From Saprospiraceae bacterium (GTDB lineage Bacteria > Bacteroidota > Bacteroidia > Chitinophagales > Saprospiraceae), in contig JAHDIE010000009.1 of the NCBI GenBank assembly GCA_020630955.1, positions 42,732 to 106,731 of the forward strand: a DNA stretch of 64,000 nt, written 5' to 3'. The notes beneath the pieces were generated by a model. The model saw only the letters and a list, made by a program, of their open reading frames with translations. It had not been told where the DNA came from and did not search any database. Below, piece by piece: positions 47,278 to 55,443 of this stretch; position 1 is the first letter of the stretch; each line of letters opens with the position of its first letter. Made by a program: the position numbers and the translations under genes.

Positions 47278-47916
47278 ATGATGGAAGTCGCAGTATTTAC
47301 ATTTAACGAATTTTCTGAGAATACCTATGTGTTATTCGATGATACAAAGTCATGTATAATTATTGACCCTGGTTGTAATTCGAAGGAAGAGGAGCAACTT
47401 TTAACAGATTTTATCGATTCGAGAGGGCTAAAGCCAATGAAATTGGTCAATACACACTGTCATATTGACCATATTTTAGGAAATAGATTTATTTCAACTA
47501 AATATGGATTATCTCTAGAGGCCCATAAAGGTGAAATTCCTGTATTAATGGCAGGTAAGATGACAAGTGATATGTATGGTATTCAATATGATCCAAGTCC
47601 AGAAATACTTGTATTTTTAGAAGAAGGTGAGTTATTGAGCTTTGGAGCAACTGATTTAGAAATACTTTTTACACCTGGACATTCGCCAGCAAGCCTTTCG
47701 TTTTTTCACAAAGAATCGAAACAATTAATAGCAGGAGATGTTTTGTTTGATGGAAGTATCGGGCGTACAGACTTGCCAGGAGGTAACTTTGATACCTTAA
47801 TACAAAACATCAAAACAAAGTTTTTTCCGTTGGGTGATGAAGTGGTCGTATATCCAGGACATGGACCAAGTACCACGATAGGAAAAGAAAAACTAACTAA
47901 TCCATTTTTACAATAA
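47278..47916 (+). CDS. MBL-fold metallo-hydrolase, glyoxalase II-like
   Basis: A 212-residue metallo-beta-lactamase fold enzyme. Metal ligands: THCHIDHILG (HxHxDH), GHSPAS, the bridging aspartate in GDVLFDGSIGRTDLPGG, and YPGHGPST. The RTDLPGG segment places it with the glyoxalase II/YcbL hydrolases, which cleave thioesters such as lactoylglutathione analogues. The C-terminal glutathione-binding domain of true GloB is missing. Its stop overlaps the next start (TAATG). Confidence 0.9.
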   Translation: MMEVAVFTFNEFSENTYVLFDDTKSCIIIDPGCNSKEEEQLLTDFIDSRGLKPMKLVNTHCHIDHILGNRFISTKYGLSLEAHKGEIPVLMAGKMTSDMYGIQYDPSPEILVFLEEGELLSFGATDLEILFTPGHSPASLSFFHKESKQLIAGDVLFDGSIGRTDLPGGNFDTLIQNIKTKFFPLGDEVVVYPGHGPSTTIGKEKLTNPFLQ

Positions 47917-48464
47917 TGCTTTCGAGAAAAATAATAGCAAGTAACATTAAAAACCTAACCGATGCAAGATATTTTGCGGCTTGGATGGTTGATTTTATGA
48001 GTTTTGATATCAGTGCTAATAGTCAAGAATTTATTGGTCCTGATAATATTACAGAGATTATCAATTGGTTAGAAGGTCCTGAATTTATCGGAAATTTTTG
48101 CGATCACATTGATATTGAATTCATTTTAGATAATCTTAAGGCATTAAAACTATCAGGCATAATTACGAATCAGAAATCTATTGTTGATCATTGGGATTTT
48201 ACTCAAGGTAAATTATTTTATGTGGTAGAATCATTTGAGCAAGTTCAAAACTTAGATACCAGGATATTGTGTTCACCCCAAGAAGCCAATAGATATATCA
48301 ATTCTGGACATGAGGTATATATTGCATCGAAATACTTTGATTTAGAACTATTAGAAGATGTAAAAAGTAGAGCTGGCTTGTGTTTGGAGGGAGGAGAAGA
48401 AATTAAGACGGGATTGAAAAGTTTTGATGAGCTTGATGATATTTTTGAGTTTTTGGCAGATTAG
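47916..48464 (+). CDS. TrpF-like (phosphoribosylanthranilate isomerase-like) protein, catalytic motif lost
   Basis: A 182-residue protein. Two segments recall TrpF: the N-terminal IIASNIKNLTDARYFAAWMVDFMSFD (family: KICG-NLEDA-Y-GADYLGF) and the C-terminal GLCLEGGEEIKTGLKSFDELDDIFEF (family: SSGvE-PGvKD). The catalytic cysteine of KxCG is replaced (IASN) and the middle is short, so isomerase activity is unlikely. There are no trp genes nearby, and it is coupled to an MBL hydrolase by overlapping stop/start. The similarity is by eye and modest, so the function is unassigned. Confidence 0.6.
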   Translation: MLSRKIIASNIKNLTDARYFAAWMVDFMSFDISANSQEFIGPDNITEIINWLEGPEFIGNFCDHIDIEFILDNLKALKLSGIITNQKSIVDHWDFTQGKLFYVVESFEQVQNLDTRILCSPQEANRYINSGHEVYIASKYFDLELLEDVKSRAGLCLEGGEEIKTGLKSFDELDDIFEFLAD

Positions 48465-48772
48465 CCAATTTGATTGATAGTTTCAAGACGTTTAAAGTCC
48501 TTGTAAAACCAATAGGCCCAAATAAGGCAAAGAATTGGAAAAACTATTATTACCAAAGGATTGAACTCTATTGCCTCTTTGAATTCGAAATGTATAAATC
48601 TCATACTCGCTCGGGTTATCCCGCAAGCAGGACAGCTTTCATTGAGGAGAAGTTTAGAAAGACAGAGATCTCTGCCATTGTCAAAGTAATTGGAAGGAAG
48701 GAGGAATAATAAAATTGGTATGAGGAAATAACCTATGAGTTTAATTTTTAAAACAAGGTTAATTGCCCTCAT
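48461..48772 (-). CDS. DUF2752 membrane protein
   Basis: A 103-residue protein with three hydrophobic segments. The signature of the family lies between the first two: CPACGITRASMRFIHFEFKEAIEFNP. The two cysteines of CxxC and the threonine-arginine are conserved in DUF2752, whose function is unknown. The stop overlaps the end of the convergent TrpF-like gene by 4 nt. The Pmp3-like gene lies 14 nt downstream of a possible shared origin upstream on the same strand. Confidence 0.85.
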   Translation of the reverse strand: MRAINLVLKIKLIGYFLIPILLFLLPSNYFDNGRDLCLSKLLLNESCPACGITRASMRFIHFEFKEAIEFNPLVIIVFPILCLIWAYWFYKDFKRLETINQIG

Positions 48773-48786
48773 ACCAAATTAATATA

Positions 48787-49197
48787 TTATAATTTTCTAG
48801 CGCACACGATGAAAGCATGTATGATTCCAGGAACTCCACAAAGTAAGGTAAGAATAATATTTACCCAAAACTCGCTTCCTATGTCATAAACTAAGAATAC
48901 AGCCAAAGGCGGAATGAAGAAACAAAGAACATAAATTAAGATTGGATCATAATCATCACCACCCTTTTTGGACTTCTTCAATTTGTTTTGAACATACTTT
49001 AAACCAAGTTTTTCTTTTAAAGTAAGCTCTTTGCCAATCATTTTTTCAACATCATCAACAGAAAGGTTCTGTAACTCATCTAAGGAAATTGATGAAAAAT
49101 CAGCACTTGTTGTTGTACCACTCACTGGAGCAGCATTAGCACTATTCACAACCATTAGTCCGCAGAATAAGGCTAGTGCAAGAAGGAATTTTTTCAT
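48787..49197 (-). CDS. YqaE/Pmp3-family membrane protein with N-terminal extension
   Basis: About 136 residues from ATG 49197 (MKKFLLALALFCGLMVVNSANA, a signal peptide); the track start adds seven residues. A soluble stretch with SLDELQNLSVDDVEKMIGKELTLKEKLGLKY precedes the C-terminal Pmp3 module (CFFIPPLAVFLVYDIG, FWVNIILTLLCGVPGIIHAF). Pmp3/YqaE proteins are usually about 50-60 residues, so this is an extended Bacteroidota form. It is likely inner membrane and may affect membrane potential or stress; unproven. Confidence 0.85.
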   Translation of the reverse strand: MKKFLLALALFCGLMVVNSANAAPVSGTTTSADFSSISLDELQNLSVDDVEKMIGKELTLKEKLGLKYVQNKLKKSKKGGDDYDPILIYVLCFFIPPLAVFLVYDIGSEFWVNIILTLLCGVPGIIHAFIVCARKL

Positions 49198-49293
49198 TTT
49201 ATAAAGATTAATTAACAATATTATTTAAAATTAGGAAATCGATACAATCCTATTCAAATATAAGACAAGGAAACTAATATATTAAGTATAAAA

Positions 49294-49740
49294 CTAGCTT
49301 AACAATTTTTTCACTATTGCAGAAATGGTTTTTCCATCTGCTTGTCCTGCTAGTTGTCCAGAAGCTAGACCCATAACCTTTCCCATATCTTTCATTGAAG
49401 AGGCACCAATCGAATTAATAATTTCTTGTACAATAGGCGTCAATTCTGCTTCTGAAAGCTGAGCAGGTAGGTATCTTTCAAGAACTGTAATTTCCTCTTG
49501 TTCAACCACAGCCAGGTCAGGTCTGTCTTGCTTTTGATATATTTCTAGTGAATCCTTTCTTTGTTTGATTAATTTCTGTACCAATTTAATTTCAGCTGCA
49601 TCATCTAAGTCTTTTCCACTTCCATCAGTTTTGGAAAGAAGAATAGCATTCTTAATGGCTCTGATTCCTCTTAATCCAGCTTGATCTTTTTCTTTCATAG
49701 CTGTTTTAAGATCTGCGTTAATTTTTTCTTCTAAGCTCAT
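49294..49740 (-). CDS. GatB/YqeY domain protein
   Basis: A 148-residue protein matching the YqeY family over its full length: SLEEKINADLKTAMKEKDQAGLRGIRAIKNAIL at the start, LEIYQKQDRPDLAVVEQEEITVLERYLP in the middle and DMGKVMGLASGQLAGQADGKTISAIVKKLL at the end. The fold is shared with the tail domain of GatB (tRNA-dependent amidotransferase), but its cellular role is unclear. The ATG overlaps the rsmA stop by 4 nt, so the two are probably cotranscribed. Confidence 0.94.
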   Translation of the reverse strand: MSLEEKINADLKTAMKEKDQAGLRGIRAIKNAILLSKTDGSGKDLDDAAEIKLVQKLIKQRKDSLEIYQKQDRPDLAVVEQEEITVLERYLPAQLSEAELTPIVQEIINSIGASSMKDMGKVMGLASGQLAGQADGKTISAIVKKLLS

Positions 49741-50513
49741 ATTTTGTTATTTTCTATTTCAATGGTAATGTTGATAAAATCTTGAACACTGAGGTGTTCG
49801 GGTCTTTTGGTAAATATTTCTTTTGATAGAATGTTTTCGTGTAGTAATTGTTTGAGCGTGTTTCTTAGCATTTTTCTACGTTGGCTAAAAGCCATTTTTA
49901 CGATTCTTTTAAATAAAACTTCGTCACACCCTAACTCCTTGGTTTTATTTCTTTTAAGCAGAATAACTGCGCTTTCGACTTTTGGAGGAGGGTTAAATGA
50001 ACCTTTAGAAACAAGAAATAGTCTTTTACAATCGTAGAACGCTTGAAGTAACACAGAAAGAATACCATAAGTTTTTGACCCTGGACCTGCGACAACACGA
50101 TCTGCTACTTCTTTCTGAAACATTCCAATCATAGTTGGGATCTGATGCTTATTCTCGTACATTAAGAATAGCAATTGAGAAGATACATTATATGGAAAAT
50201 TTCCAACAAGGTGATATTTCTCCTCTCCATATAGTTGCTTCCTCTCCATTTTGATAATATCTCCAAAAATGATTTGCTTGTCTTTTAGTTGAGGAATGTC
50301 CTTATTTAAAACTTGAATCATATCAGGATCTATTTCAACAACTTTTAGTGTATAATCTTCATTTACTAAATATTTTGTGAGTACACCCTCTCCTGGACCT
50401 ACTTCGAGTAAATTATCACCCTGAGGAATATTATCTAATATAGCCTGAATAATTTTTTCCTTGATTCCTACATTTATAAGGAAGTGTTGCCCATATTTCT
50501 TTTTCGTTTTCAC
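49737..50513 (-). CDS. rsmA: 16S rRNA (adenine1518-N6/adenine1519-N6)-dimethyltransferase
   Basis: A SAM-dependent methyltransferase that dimethylates two adjacent adenines near the 3' end of 16S rRNA. SAM motif I (LLEVGPGEGVLTKYL), the catalytic NFPY motif (GNFPYNVSSQLLFLM), VESAVILL and the C-terminal FSQRRKMLRNTLK are present. I prefer GTG 50513 (VKTKKKYGQHFL) because family proteins start just before KxxGQHFL; the track start is another GTG nine codons upstream. It is divergent from pdxA and followed by yqeY. Confidence 0.95.
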   Translation of the reverse strand: MKTKKKYGQHFLINVGIKEKIIQAILDNIPQGDNLLEVGPGEGVLTKYLVNEDYTLKVVEIDPDMIQVLNKDIPQLKDKQIIFGDIIKMERKQLYGEEKYHLVGNFPYNVSSQLLFLMYENKHQIPTMIGMFQKEVADRVVAGPGSKTYGILSVLLQAFYDCKRLFLVSKGSFNPPPKVESAVILLKRNKTKELGCDEVLFKRIVKMAFSQRRKMLRNTLKQLLHENILSKEIFTKRPEHLSVQDFINITIEIENNKI

Positions 50514-50604
50514 TATTGCAAAGGTAATAACAGAAAACACAAATACTGTGTTATCTGAACATTGACTGGATTAAAAACAATATCTTCGCATCAAAGATTA
50601 TTAG

Positions 50605-51675
50605 ATGAGTAAGTTAAGAATAGGGATAACAATTGGAGATATCAATGGTATCGGACCAGAGTTAATCATTAGAACTTTAAAAAACAAAAAGGTAAGTAGT
50701 AAATTCATTCCAATAATATATGGCTCTTCAAAGGTAATTTCCTACTATAGAAACATCATAGGAGCCCAAGACTTTCATCCAGCATATTATGATTCCAAAG
50801 GACATGTTAAGGAAGGAAATATCTATATTAAAAACTGTTGGGATGATAAAGCCAATATCACAGTTGGAGAAGTAACAGAGGAAGGGGGTAGGCTGGCAGG
50901 AATTGCCATGAAGTATGCTGTAGAGGATGCACAAAATGGACTTTTGGATGCTATCGTTACGGCACCAATCAATAAAGAGGCTATGAAGAAATCTGGCTTT
51001 GAGTTTCCTGGCCACACGGAATATTTTGCCAATAAGTTCAATACAAAGGAAACGGTAATGATGATGGTTGCAGATGGTCTTCGTGTAGCTCTGGTTACCA
51101 ACCACATACCTGTATCTCTCATTACAAAAAAACTGACCAGAGAAAAGCTAATTTCTAAAATGGTTGTTTTAGACCAAAGTCTAACAAAAGATTTTGGTAT
51201 TGAAAAACCAAAAATAGCAGTACTTGGACTTAATCCTCATGCTGGAGATAATGGAACAATTGGAAAAGAGGATATTGAATTGATTAAGCCAGTAATTGTT
51301 GAAGCAAAAAAGAACGGAATGCATGTTTCTGGTCCATATCCTCCCGATGGTTTTTTTGGTAGTTCACAATTTAAAAAATTCGATGCAGTATTGGCAATGT
51401 ATCATGACCAAGGCTTGATTCCGTTTAAAGCATTAACATTTGGAAATGGTGTAAATTTTACGGCTGGGCTACCCATTGTTAGAACTTCTCCTGATCATGG
51501 AACAGCTTATGATATTGCAGGGAAGAACATCGTGGATATTTCATCATTTAGAAGAGCCATTTTTGAGGCAGTGGATATTGCACGAATGCGAAAGGACAAC
51601 AAAGAAATGAAAAGAGAAGTAAAAACAGGAGGTAAGGAGAAAAAGCCAAAGCAAATCGAAGAAAACATCGAGTAG
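50605..51675 (+). CDS. pdxA: 4-hydroxythreonine-4-phosphate dehydrogenase
   Basis: A 356-residue enzyme of the DXP-dependent pyridoxal phosphate pathway. Family motifs: GDINGIGPELIIRTL, APINKEAMKKSGFEFPGHTEYFA, LNPHAGDNGTIGKED, AMYHDQGLIPFKAL and NFTAGLPIVRTSPDHGTAYDIAG, including the metal histidines. The last 25 residues are a lysine-rich tail not needed for the fold. It is divergent from rsmA, its partner in the E. coli operon. The 108-bp gap after it has only a weak palindrome (CCAAATAT/ATATTTGG at 51752-51771) without a T-run. Confidence 0.95.
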   Translation: MSKLRIGITIGDINGIGPELIIRTLKNKKVSSKFIPIIYGSSKVISYYRNIIGAQDFHPAYYDSKGHVKEGNIYIKNCWDDKANITVGEVTEEGGRLAGIAMKYAVEDAQNGLLDAIVTAPINKEAMKKSGFEFPGHTEYFANKFNTKETVMMMVADGLRVALVTNHIPVSLITKKLTREKLISKMVVLDQSLTKDFGIEKPKIAVLGLNPHAGDNGTIGKEDIELIKPVIVEAKKNGMHVSGPYPPDGFFGSSQFKKFDAVLAMYHDQGLIPFKALTFGNGVNFTAGLPIVRTSPDHGTAYDIAGKNIVDISSFRRAIFEAVDIARMRKDNKEMKREVKTGGKEKKPKQIEENIE

Positions 51676-51783
51676 GTTGATTTCGATTCTATTATAAATC
51701 CTCTAGGGATTGGTTTATAGCTCTTTGTCTATCATCAACAGCTTTGGCTCACCAAATATATGAATATTTGGAATCTATCGTCC

Positions 51784-52338
51784 TTATTTTTTTAACTTGT
51801 TGGTTGGGTTTGGATATCTGTCATAGGCATCTAAACCAAAAGCTTCGATCTTATCGATCAACATTTGTGCATATTTTGGATTGGTTGCATAACCGCTTCT
51901 GCTCAATCCATAAGCCCAGTTCTTATAGTCATATCTGTCTAATAAAAACAAAGCCATGTAGTTTTCTTTCGTTCTAAGGAAGTTGGAATGATCTGCATAT
52001 GATTCAATAACTGAATTATATGCTCGAAAACAAGATGCAATTAATTCTCCTTTGTTGTTGTAATCGTCGTCTTCATGATAATAGGTTCCACCACTCCAAG
52101 TTCTTTTACATTTGATTCCAAAATGATTATTGGCTTTTGTTGCTAAATCACTTCTACCAGCATTGGTTTCAATGAGTGCTTGAGCCAAAGTGATGCTCGC
52201 AGGAACACCGGAGCGATGCATCTCAATAATAGCCAATTCTTTATGTTGTTCGATATAACTGCTGGCAATTATATCATAATTATTACTTGTTAGTGTGTTT
52301 GGTGATCCAAAGATCAGCAAGAAGTATATCAAAATCAT
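51784..52338 (-). CDS. Glucosaminidase domain protein (peptidoglycan hydrolase)
   Basis: A 184-residue protein with an N-terminal hydrophobic segment (MILIYFLLIFGSP) and a FlgJ/LytG-type N-acetylglucosaminidase domain. The catalytic glutamate lies in SITLAQALIETNAGRSDLATKANNHFGIKC, and the domain continues through FRAYNSVIESYADHSNFL and YATNPKYAQMLIDKIE. It is probably secreted and cleaves glycan strands in wall turnover. No LysM domain is seen, unlike many relatives. Confidence 0.92.
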   Translation of the reverse strand: MILIYFLLIFGSPNTLTSNNYDIIASSYIEQHKELAIIEMHRSGVPASITLAQALIETNAGRSDLATKANNHFGIKCKRTWSGGTYYHEDDDYNNKGELIASCFRAYNSVIESYADHSNFLRTKENYMALFLLDRYDYKNWAYGLSRSGYATNPKYAQMLIDKIEAFGLDAYDRYPNPTNKLKK

Positions 52339-52438
52339 TTCTCACGGAGGTTTTGCTATCTTGGTTCAAAACTTGTGCCAAATATGAAAATATTTTATAT
52401 GTATTGTCATCGCATTCAAATTATAAAACGGAATAAAA

Positions 52439-53041
52439 ATGAGCAAAAAGGCAGATAAACATCTTTCCAAAGACCCAGTATTGAAAGAAATCATCAAAAA
52501 TCATCAAAAATTATCTTTACCAAAATCAAAGACAGTATTTCATGAGTTGGTTAAATCAATTGTTTATCAACAAATTTCCATCAAGGCAGCTGAGACAATT
52601 CATAATCGAATGATAGACTATATTGGCACAGATGATTTTCTTCCAGAAGACCTTTTGTTATATTCCGTGGATGAATTAAGAACCGTTGGACTATCAAATC
52701 AAAAGAGTGGGTACATATTAAATATTGCGAACTTTTTTGTTGAGAATAAAATTGAGGAAGAAGATTGGGAAAAGATGTCTGATGAAGAAATTGTTGAAAA
52801 ACTGATAGGCATTAAAGGAGTAGGGGAGTGGACTATTCAGATGATTTTAATTTTTCAATTGGATCGATTGGACATCCTTCCTGTTAAGGATTTGGCAATA
52901 CAACAAACCATGGTAAGGTTATACAACATCAAATCTGAAAAAAGTAAATTATTAAAGGATATGATTAAAAAAGCAGAACCATGGCGTCCATATCGATCCA
53001 TAGCAAGTTTATATCTTTGGGCATGGAAAAGAGCGAATTGA
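52439..53041 (+). CDS. DNA-3-methyladenine glycosylase II-like (AlkA/HhH-GPD)
   Basis: A 200-residue HhH-GPD base-excision glycosylase. The helix-hairpin-helix is LIGIKGVGEWTIQMILIF, with the catalytic aspartate in ILPVKDLAIQ. The start (VFHELVKSIVYQQISIKAAETI) and the end (EPWRPYRSIASLYLWAWKR) match the compact AlkA/Mag group, without the AlkA N-terminal domain. It likely removes alkylated purines. Its 3' end overlaps the start of the next gene. Confidence 0.92.
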   Translation: MSKKADKHLSKDPVLKEIIKNHQKLSLPKSKTVFHELVKSIVYQQISIKAAETIHNRMIDYIGTDDFLPEDLLLYSVDELRTVGLSNQKSGYILNIANFFVENKIEEEDWEKMSDEEIVEKLIGIKGVGEWTIQMILIFQLDRLDILPVKDLAIQQTMVRLYNIKSEKSKLLKDMIKKAEPWRPYRSIASLYLWAWKRAN

Positions 53042-53973
53042 ATAAAGAAAGAATTATTGCTGAATACCATGGTAGCAAACCAGGACCTTTATTGATTGCC
53101 ATTGGCGCAATGCATGGCAATGAACCAATGGGTATAAAAGCAATTGCAATGCTAGAGAAAATGTTGGAGGTGGAACCTATCACCAACCCATCTTTTGAAT
53201 TTAGAGGTAGTTTTATAGGCTTGATCGGCAACCTTACTGCCTACAAAAAGAACGAACGATTTATAGATAAGGACATTAATAGGCAATGGAAAAAAGAGCA
53301 TATAGATAAAATTAAGGGAGCAATGCCACATGAATTAGATACAGAGGATCAGGAAATGTTGGAGATTCTAAAAATTATTGAAGAAACTTGTGAAAAATAC
53401 AAGCCGTCAAAACTGTATATCCTAGACTTACATACCACATCCTCTTTTGGTGGGATATTTAGCATTCCTGCAGAAAGTGAAGAAAGCTTGGAAATTGCAA
53501 AGAATCTACATGCGCCTGTAGTAAAAGGCATGCTTAAAGGAATTAGTGGGACAACCTTGCATTATTTTAATTCTGAAAATTTGCCTATTGATACTGTAAC
53601 TATCACTTTTGAATCAGGGCAACACGAAGAACACAAATCAATCAACCGTGCAATAGCAGCTATAGTAAATCTCTTGAGAACTGTAAAAATGGTCAAATCC
53701 GATGATGTAGAAAACATCCATGATCAGATCCTACTTGAATACTCAAGAAACTTACCAAAGGTAACAGAGTTGGTGTTGAGGTATGGTGTAAAAGAAGAAG
53801 ATGAGTTTAAAATGAAACCAGGGTATACTAGTTTTCAAAAAGTTGCTAAAGGGGAGATTTTAGCAACAGACAAAAATGGAAATATTTTGTGCCCGGACGA
53901 AGGTAGATTGTTGATGCCCTTGTATCAGCAAAAAGGAGAGGATGGCTTTTTTCTTATTAAAGATGTGTTATGA
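53023..53973 (+). CDS. Succinylglutamate desuccinylase/aspartoacylase family protein
   Basis: About 316 residues from ATG 53023; the track start at 52981 lies further inside the glycosylase gene, and TTG 53038 is another option. Zinc ligands are visible: H and E in IGAMHGNEPMG, and H in LDLHTTSSFGG. A later glutamate (TFESGQHE) is the likely catalytic base. The C-terminal beta domain covers about 245-316. Such enzymes deacylate N-acyl amino acids or related amides; the substrate is unknown, and no arginine-catabolism genes are near. It overlaps the next gene by 4 nt (ATGA). Confidence 0.88.
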   Translation: MEKSELNKERIIAEYHGSKPGPLLIAIGAMHGNEPMGIKAIAMLEKMLEVEPITNPSFEFRGSFIGLIGNLTAYKKNERFIDKDINRQWKKEHIDKIKGAMPHELDTEDQEMLEILKIIEETCEKYKPSKLYILDLHTTSSFGGIFSIPAESEESLEIAKNLHAPVVKGMLKGISGTTLHYFNSENLPIDTVTITFESGQHEEHKSINRAIAAIVNLLRTVKMVKSDDVENIHDQILLEYSRNLPKVTELVLRYGVKEEDEFKMKPGYTSFQKVAKGEILATDKNGNILCPDEGRLLMPLYQQKGEDGFFLIKDVL

Positions 53974-54407
53974 TTAAAGAAAGTACGATAGAAAAACAAA
54001 TAGAAATTGTGTCTTCAAATGTAGATGAAAACATTTTGGATTTTGTCGCAAAAGAAAAGTCATTTACTGGATATTTGTTGGGAGAAGATTTTCATCTTTT
54101 GACAGAAACAGAAAAGGAAACAATGTTATTTATTCATTTGGTAATTTTTCGTTCTCTTATAATGGAGGAAAAAGGAAAAGAATTTGATGCAGAGTTTTTT
54201 CAAAAAACAGAAGATAAAAACTGGGAATCTTTCAATACCAAAGGAAAACTTTGGAAAGAAAAAGTAGATACAATTTTTGAAAATTACCCAGAAGAAGAGT
54301 TACTTGCATTTTCTGAAGATATGTTAAATGATGAAAGCATTTCAGATCTTGCTAGGGAGTTAATATTTATTACTGCTAAAAGTTATATCGAAACCAAATT
54401 GAGGTAA
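53970..54407 (+). CDS. Conserved-looking hypothetical protein
   Basis: A 145-residue acidic, mostly helical soluble protein with no signal peptide or membrane segment. I do not recognise a family. Features: a central hydrophobic helix (ETMLFIHLVIFRSLIMEE), an aromatic acidic stretch (DKNWESFNTKGKLWKEKVDTIFENYPEEELLAF) and a C-terminal helix (ELIFITAKSYIETKLR). It is coupled to the deacylase gene upstream by an ATGA overlap and to the VPGC gene downstream by a 1-nt gap, so it belongs to a three-gene unit. Confidence 0.75.
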   Translation: MIKESTIEKQIEIVSSNVDENILDFVAKEKSFTGYLLGEDFHLLTETEKETMLFIHLVIFRSLIMEEKGKEFDAEFFQKTEDKNWESFNTKGKLWKEKVDTIFENYPEEELLAFSEDMLNDESISDLARELIFITAKSYIETKLR

Positions 54408-54408
54408 A

Positions 54409-55356
54409 ATGAAAAAATTAGCTTTGGTTTTTATTGGTGTATTCGTATGGCTTAACTTGAATGCTCAGAAAATTCAAGAATTGGGAAAGGTAGATTGGCT
54501 TAGAGATTATGATCAAGCCATTTACCTAAGTGAAAAAACAAACAAAGCGATCTTGATTCTTTTTCAAGAAGTACCGGGCTGTGCTACTTGTAAAAATTAT
54601 GGAGAAAAAGTGCTGAGTAACCCTATGTTGGTAGATGTTATTGAGCATTATTTTGTTCCATTGGTTATATATAATAACAAAGAAGGAAAAGACAAAAAAA
54701 TTTTAGAACGGTACAATGAACCCAGTTGGAATAACCCTGTTGTTAGAATCGTAGACAAAGAGGGGGAAAATATAATTGAAAGAATCAATGGAAATTATAC
54801 CAGTGCAGGACTATTGGATGGAATAGTACAGTCATTTACCGAAAGGGGGATTGTCATTCCTCAAAATATTCGTTTATTAGAAGAAATACTAAATACTAAG
54901 GCTACTGAAGAATCAATCTATTCGATGTATTGTTTTTGGTCTGGAGAAAAGGTGTATGGTAAAGTGAGAGGAGTATATCAAACAACCGCGGGATGGCAAA
55001 ACGGAAGAGAAGTTGTGAAGGTAGAATATGATCCAAAATTGATTTCAGAAAAAGAATTAACAAAAATAGGTAAACGATCAAATTGCGCAGATCAATTGAT
55101 AACAGGTGGAGCAGAATTTAGAAAAGATAGTGATCCAAAGTATTATTTAAAGAATTCAAAATATCGTCAGTTGGCGATGCATCCACTACAAGCAGCTCGT
55201 GTTAATAGCTTACTTGGAGAAGGAGTAGAAGACATTTCTGAGTGGCTATTTCCAAGTCAGCAGTTGGCTATGGAAAAAATATCTACGAGAGTTTTGTATG
55301 ATGAGAACTTTGAAGAGGCTTGGCAAAAGATGATTGCTGTCAATAAAAATAGGTGA
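54409..55356 (+). CDS. VPGC thioredoxin-like protein fused to an MsrA-like domain
   Basis: A 315-residue protein with signal peptide MKKLALVFIGVFVWLNLNA. Residues about 25-150 form a thioredoxin-like domain with FQEVPGCATC (Cys58, Cys61), similar to the VPGUxxT thioredoxin-like (seleno)protein group; here the U position is a normal TGT cysteine. Residues about 160-240 resemble peptide-methionine sulfoxide reductase A: SMYCFWSGEKVYGKVRGVY, TTAGW and VVKVEYDPKLIS, with the catalytic-type cysteine at about 175. It is probably periplasmic and involved in thiol or methionine redox chemistry. Activity is inferred. Confidence 0.75.
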   Translation: MKKLALVFIGVFVWLNLNAQKIQELGKVDWLRDYDQAIYLSEKTNKAILILFQEVPGCATCKNYGEKVLSNPMLVDVIEHYFVPLVIYNNKEGKDKKILERYNEPSWNNPVVRIVDKEGENIIERINGNYTSAGLLDGIVQSFTERGIVIPQNIRLLEEILNTKATEESIYSMYCFWSGEKVYGKVRGVYQTTAGWQNGREVVKVEYDPKLISEKELTKIGKRSNCADQLITGGAEFRKDSDPKYYLKNSKYRQLAMHPLQAARVNSLLGEGVEDISEWLFPSQQLAMEKISTRVLYDENFEEAWQKMIAVNKNR

Positions 55357-55425
55357 ACCCCGCCTGGTTGAAGCGAGGTTCTTAGATTCTATTATCAAAT
55401 CATGGGACCACAAATGTTTTGTGGT
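55355..55425. terminator. Two hairpins between convergent genes
   Basis: GAACCCCGC / GCGAGGTTC (one mismatch) overlaps the end of the VPGC gene stop. A second perfect 8-bp hairpin ACCACAAA-TGT-TTTGTGGT lies at 55407-55425. Neither has a strong T-run, so termination is likely but not certain. Confidence 0.45.
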
Positions 55426-55443
55426 ATATAAAAAATGTACTTT

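Noticed and set aside
51752-51771. Palindrome CCAAATAT/ATATTTGG as terminator or operator
   Set aside because: No T-run follows and there is no recognised regulator; an 8-bp AT-rich palindrome is weak evidence.
54571-54592. Selenocysteine site in the VPGC protein
   Set aside because: The codon at the U position is TGT, a normal cysteine, so this is the Cys form.
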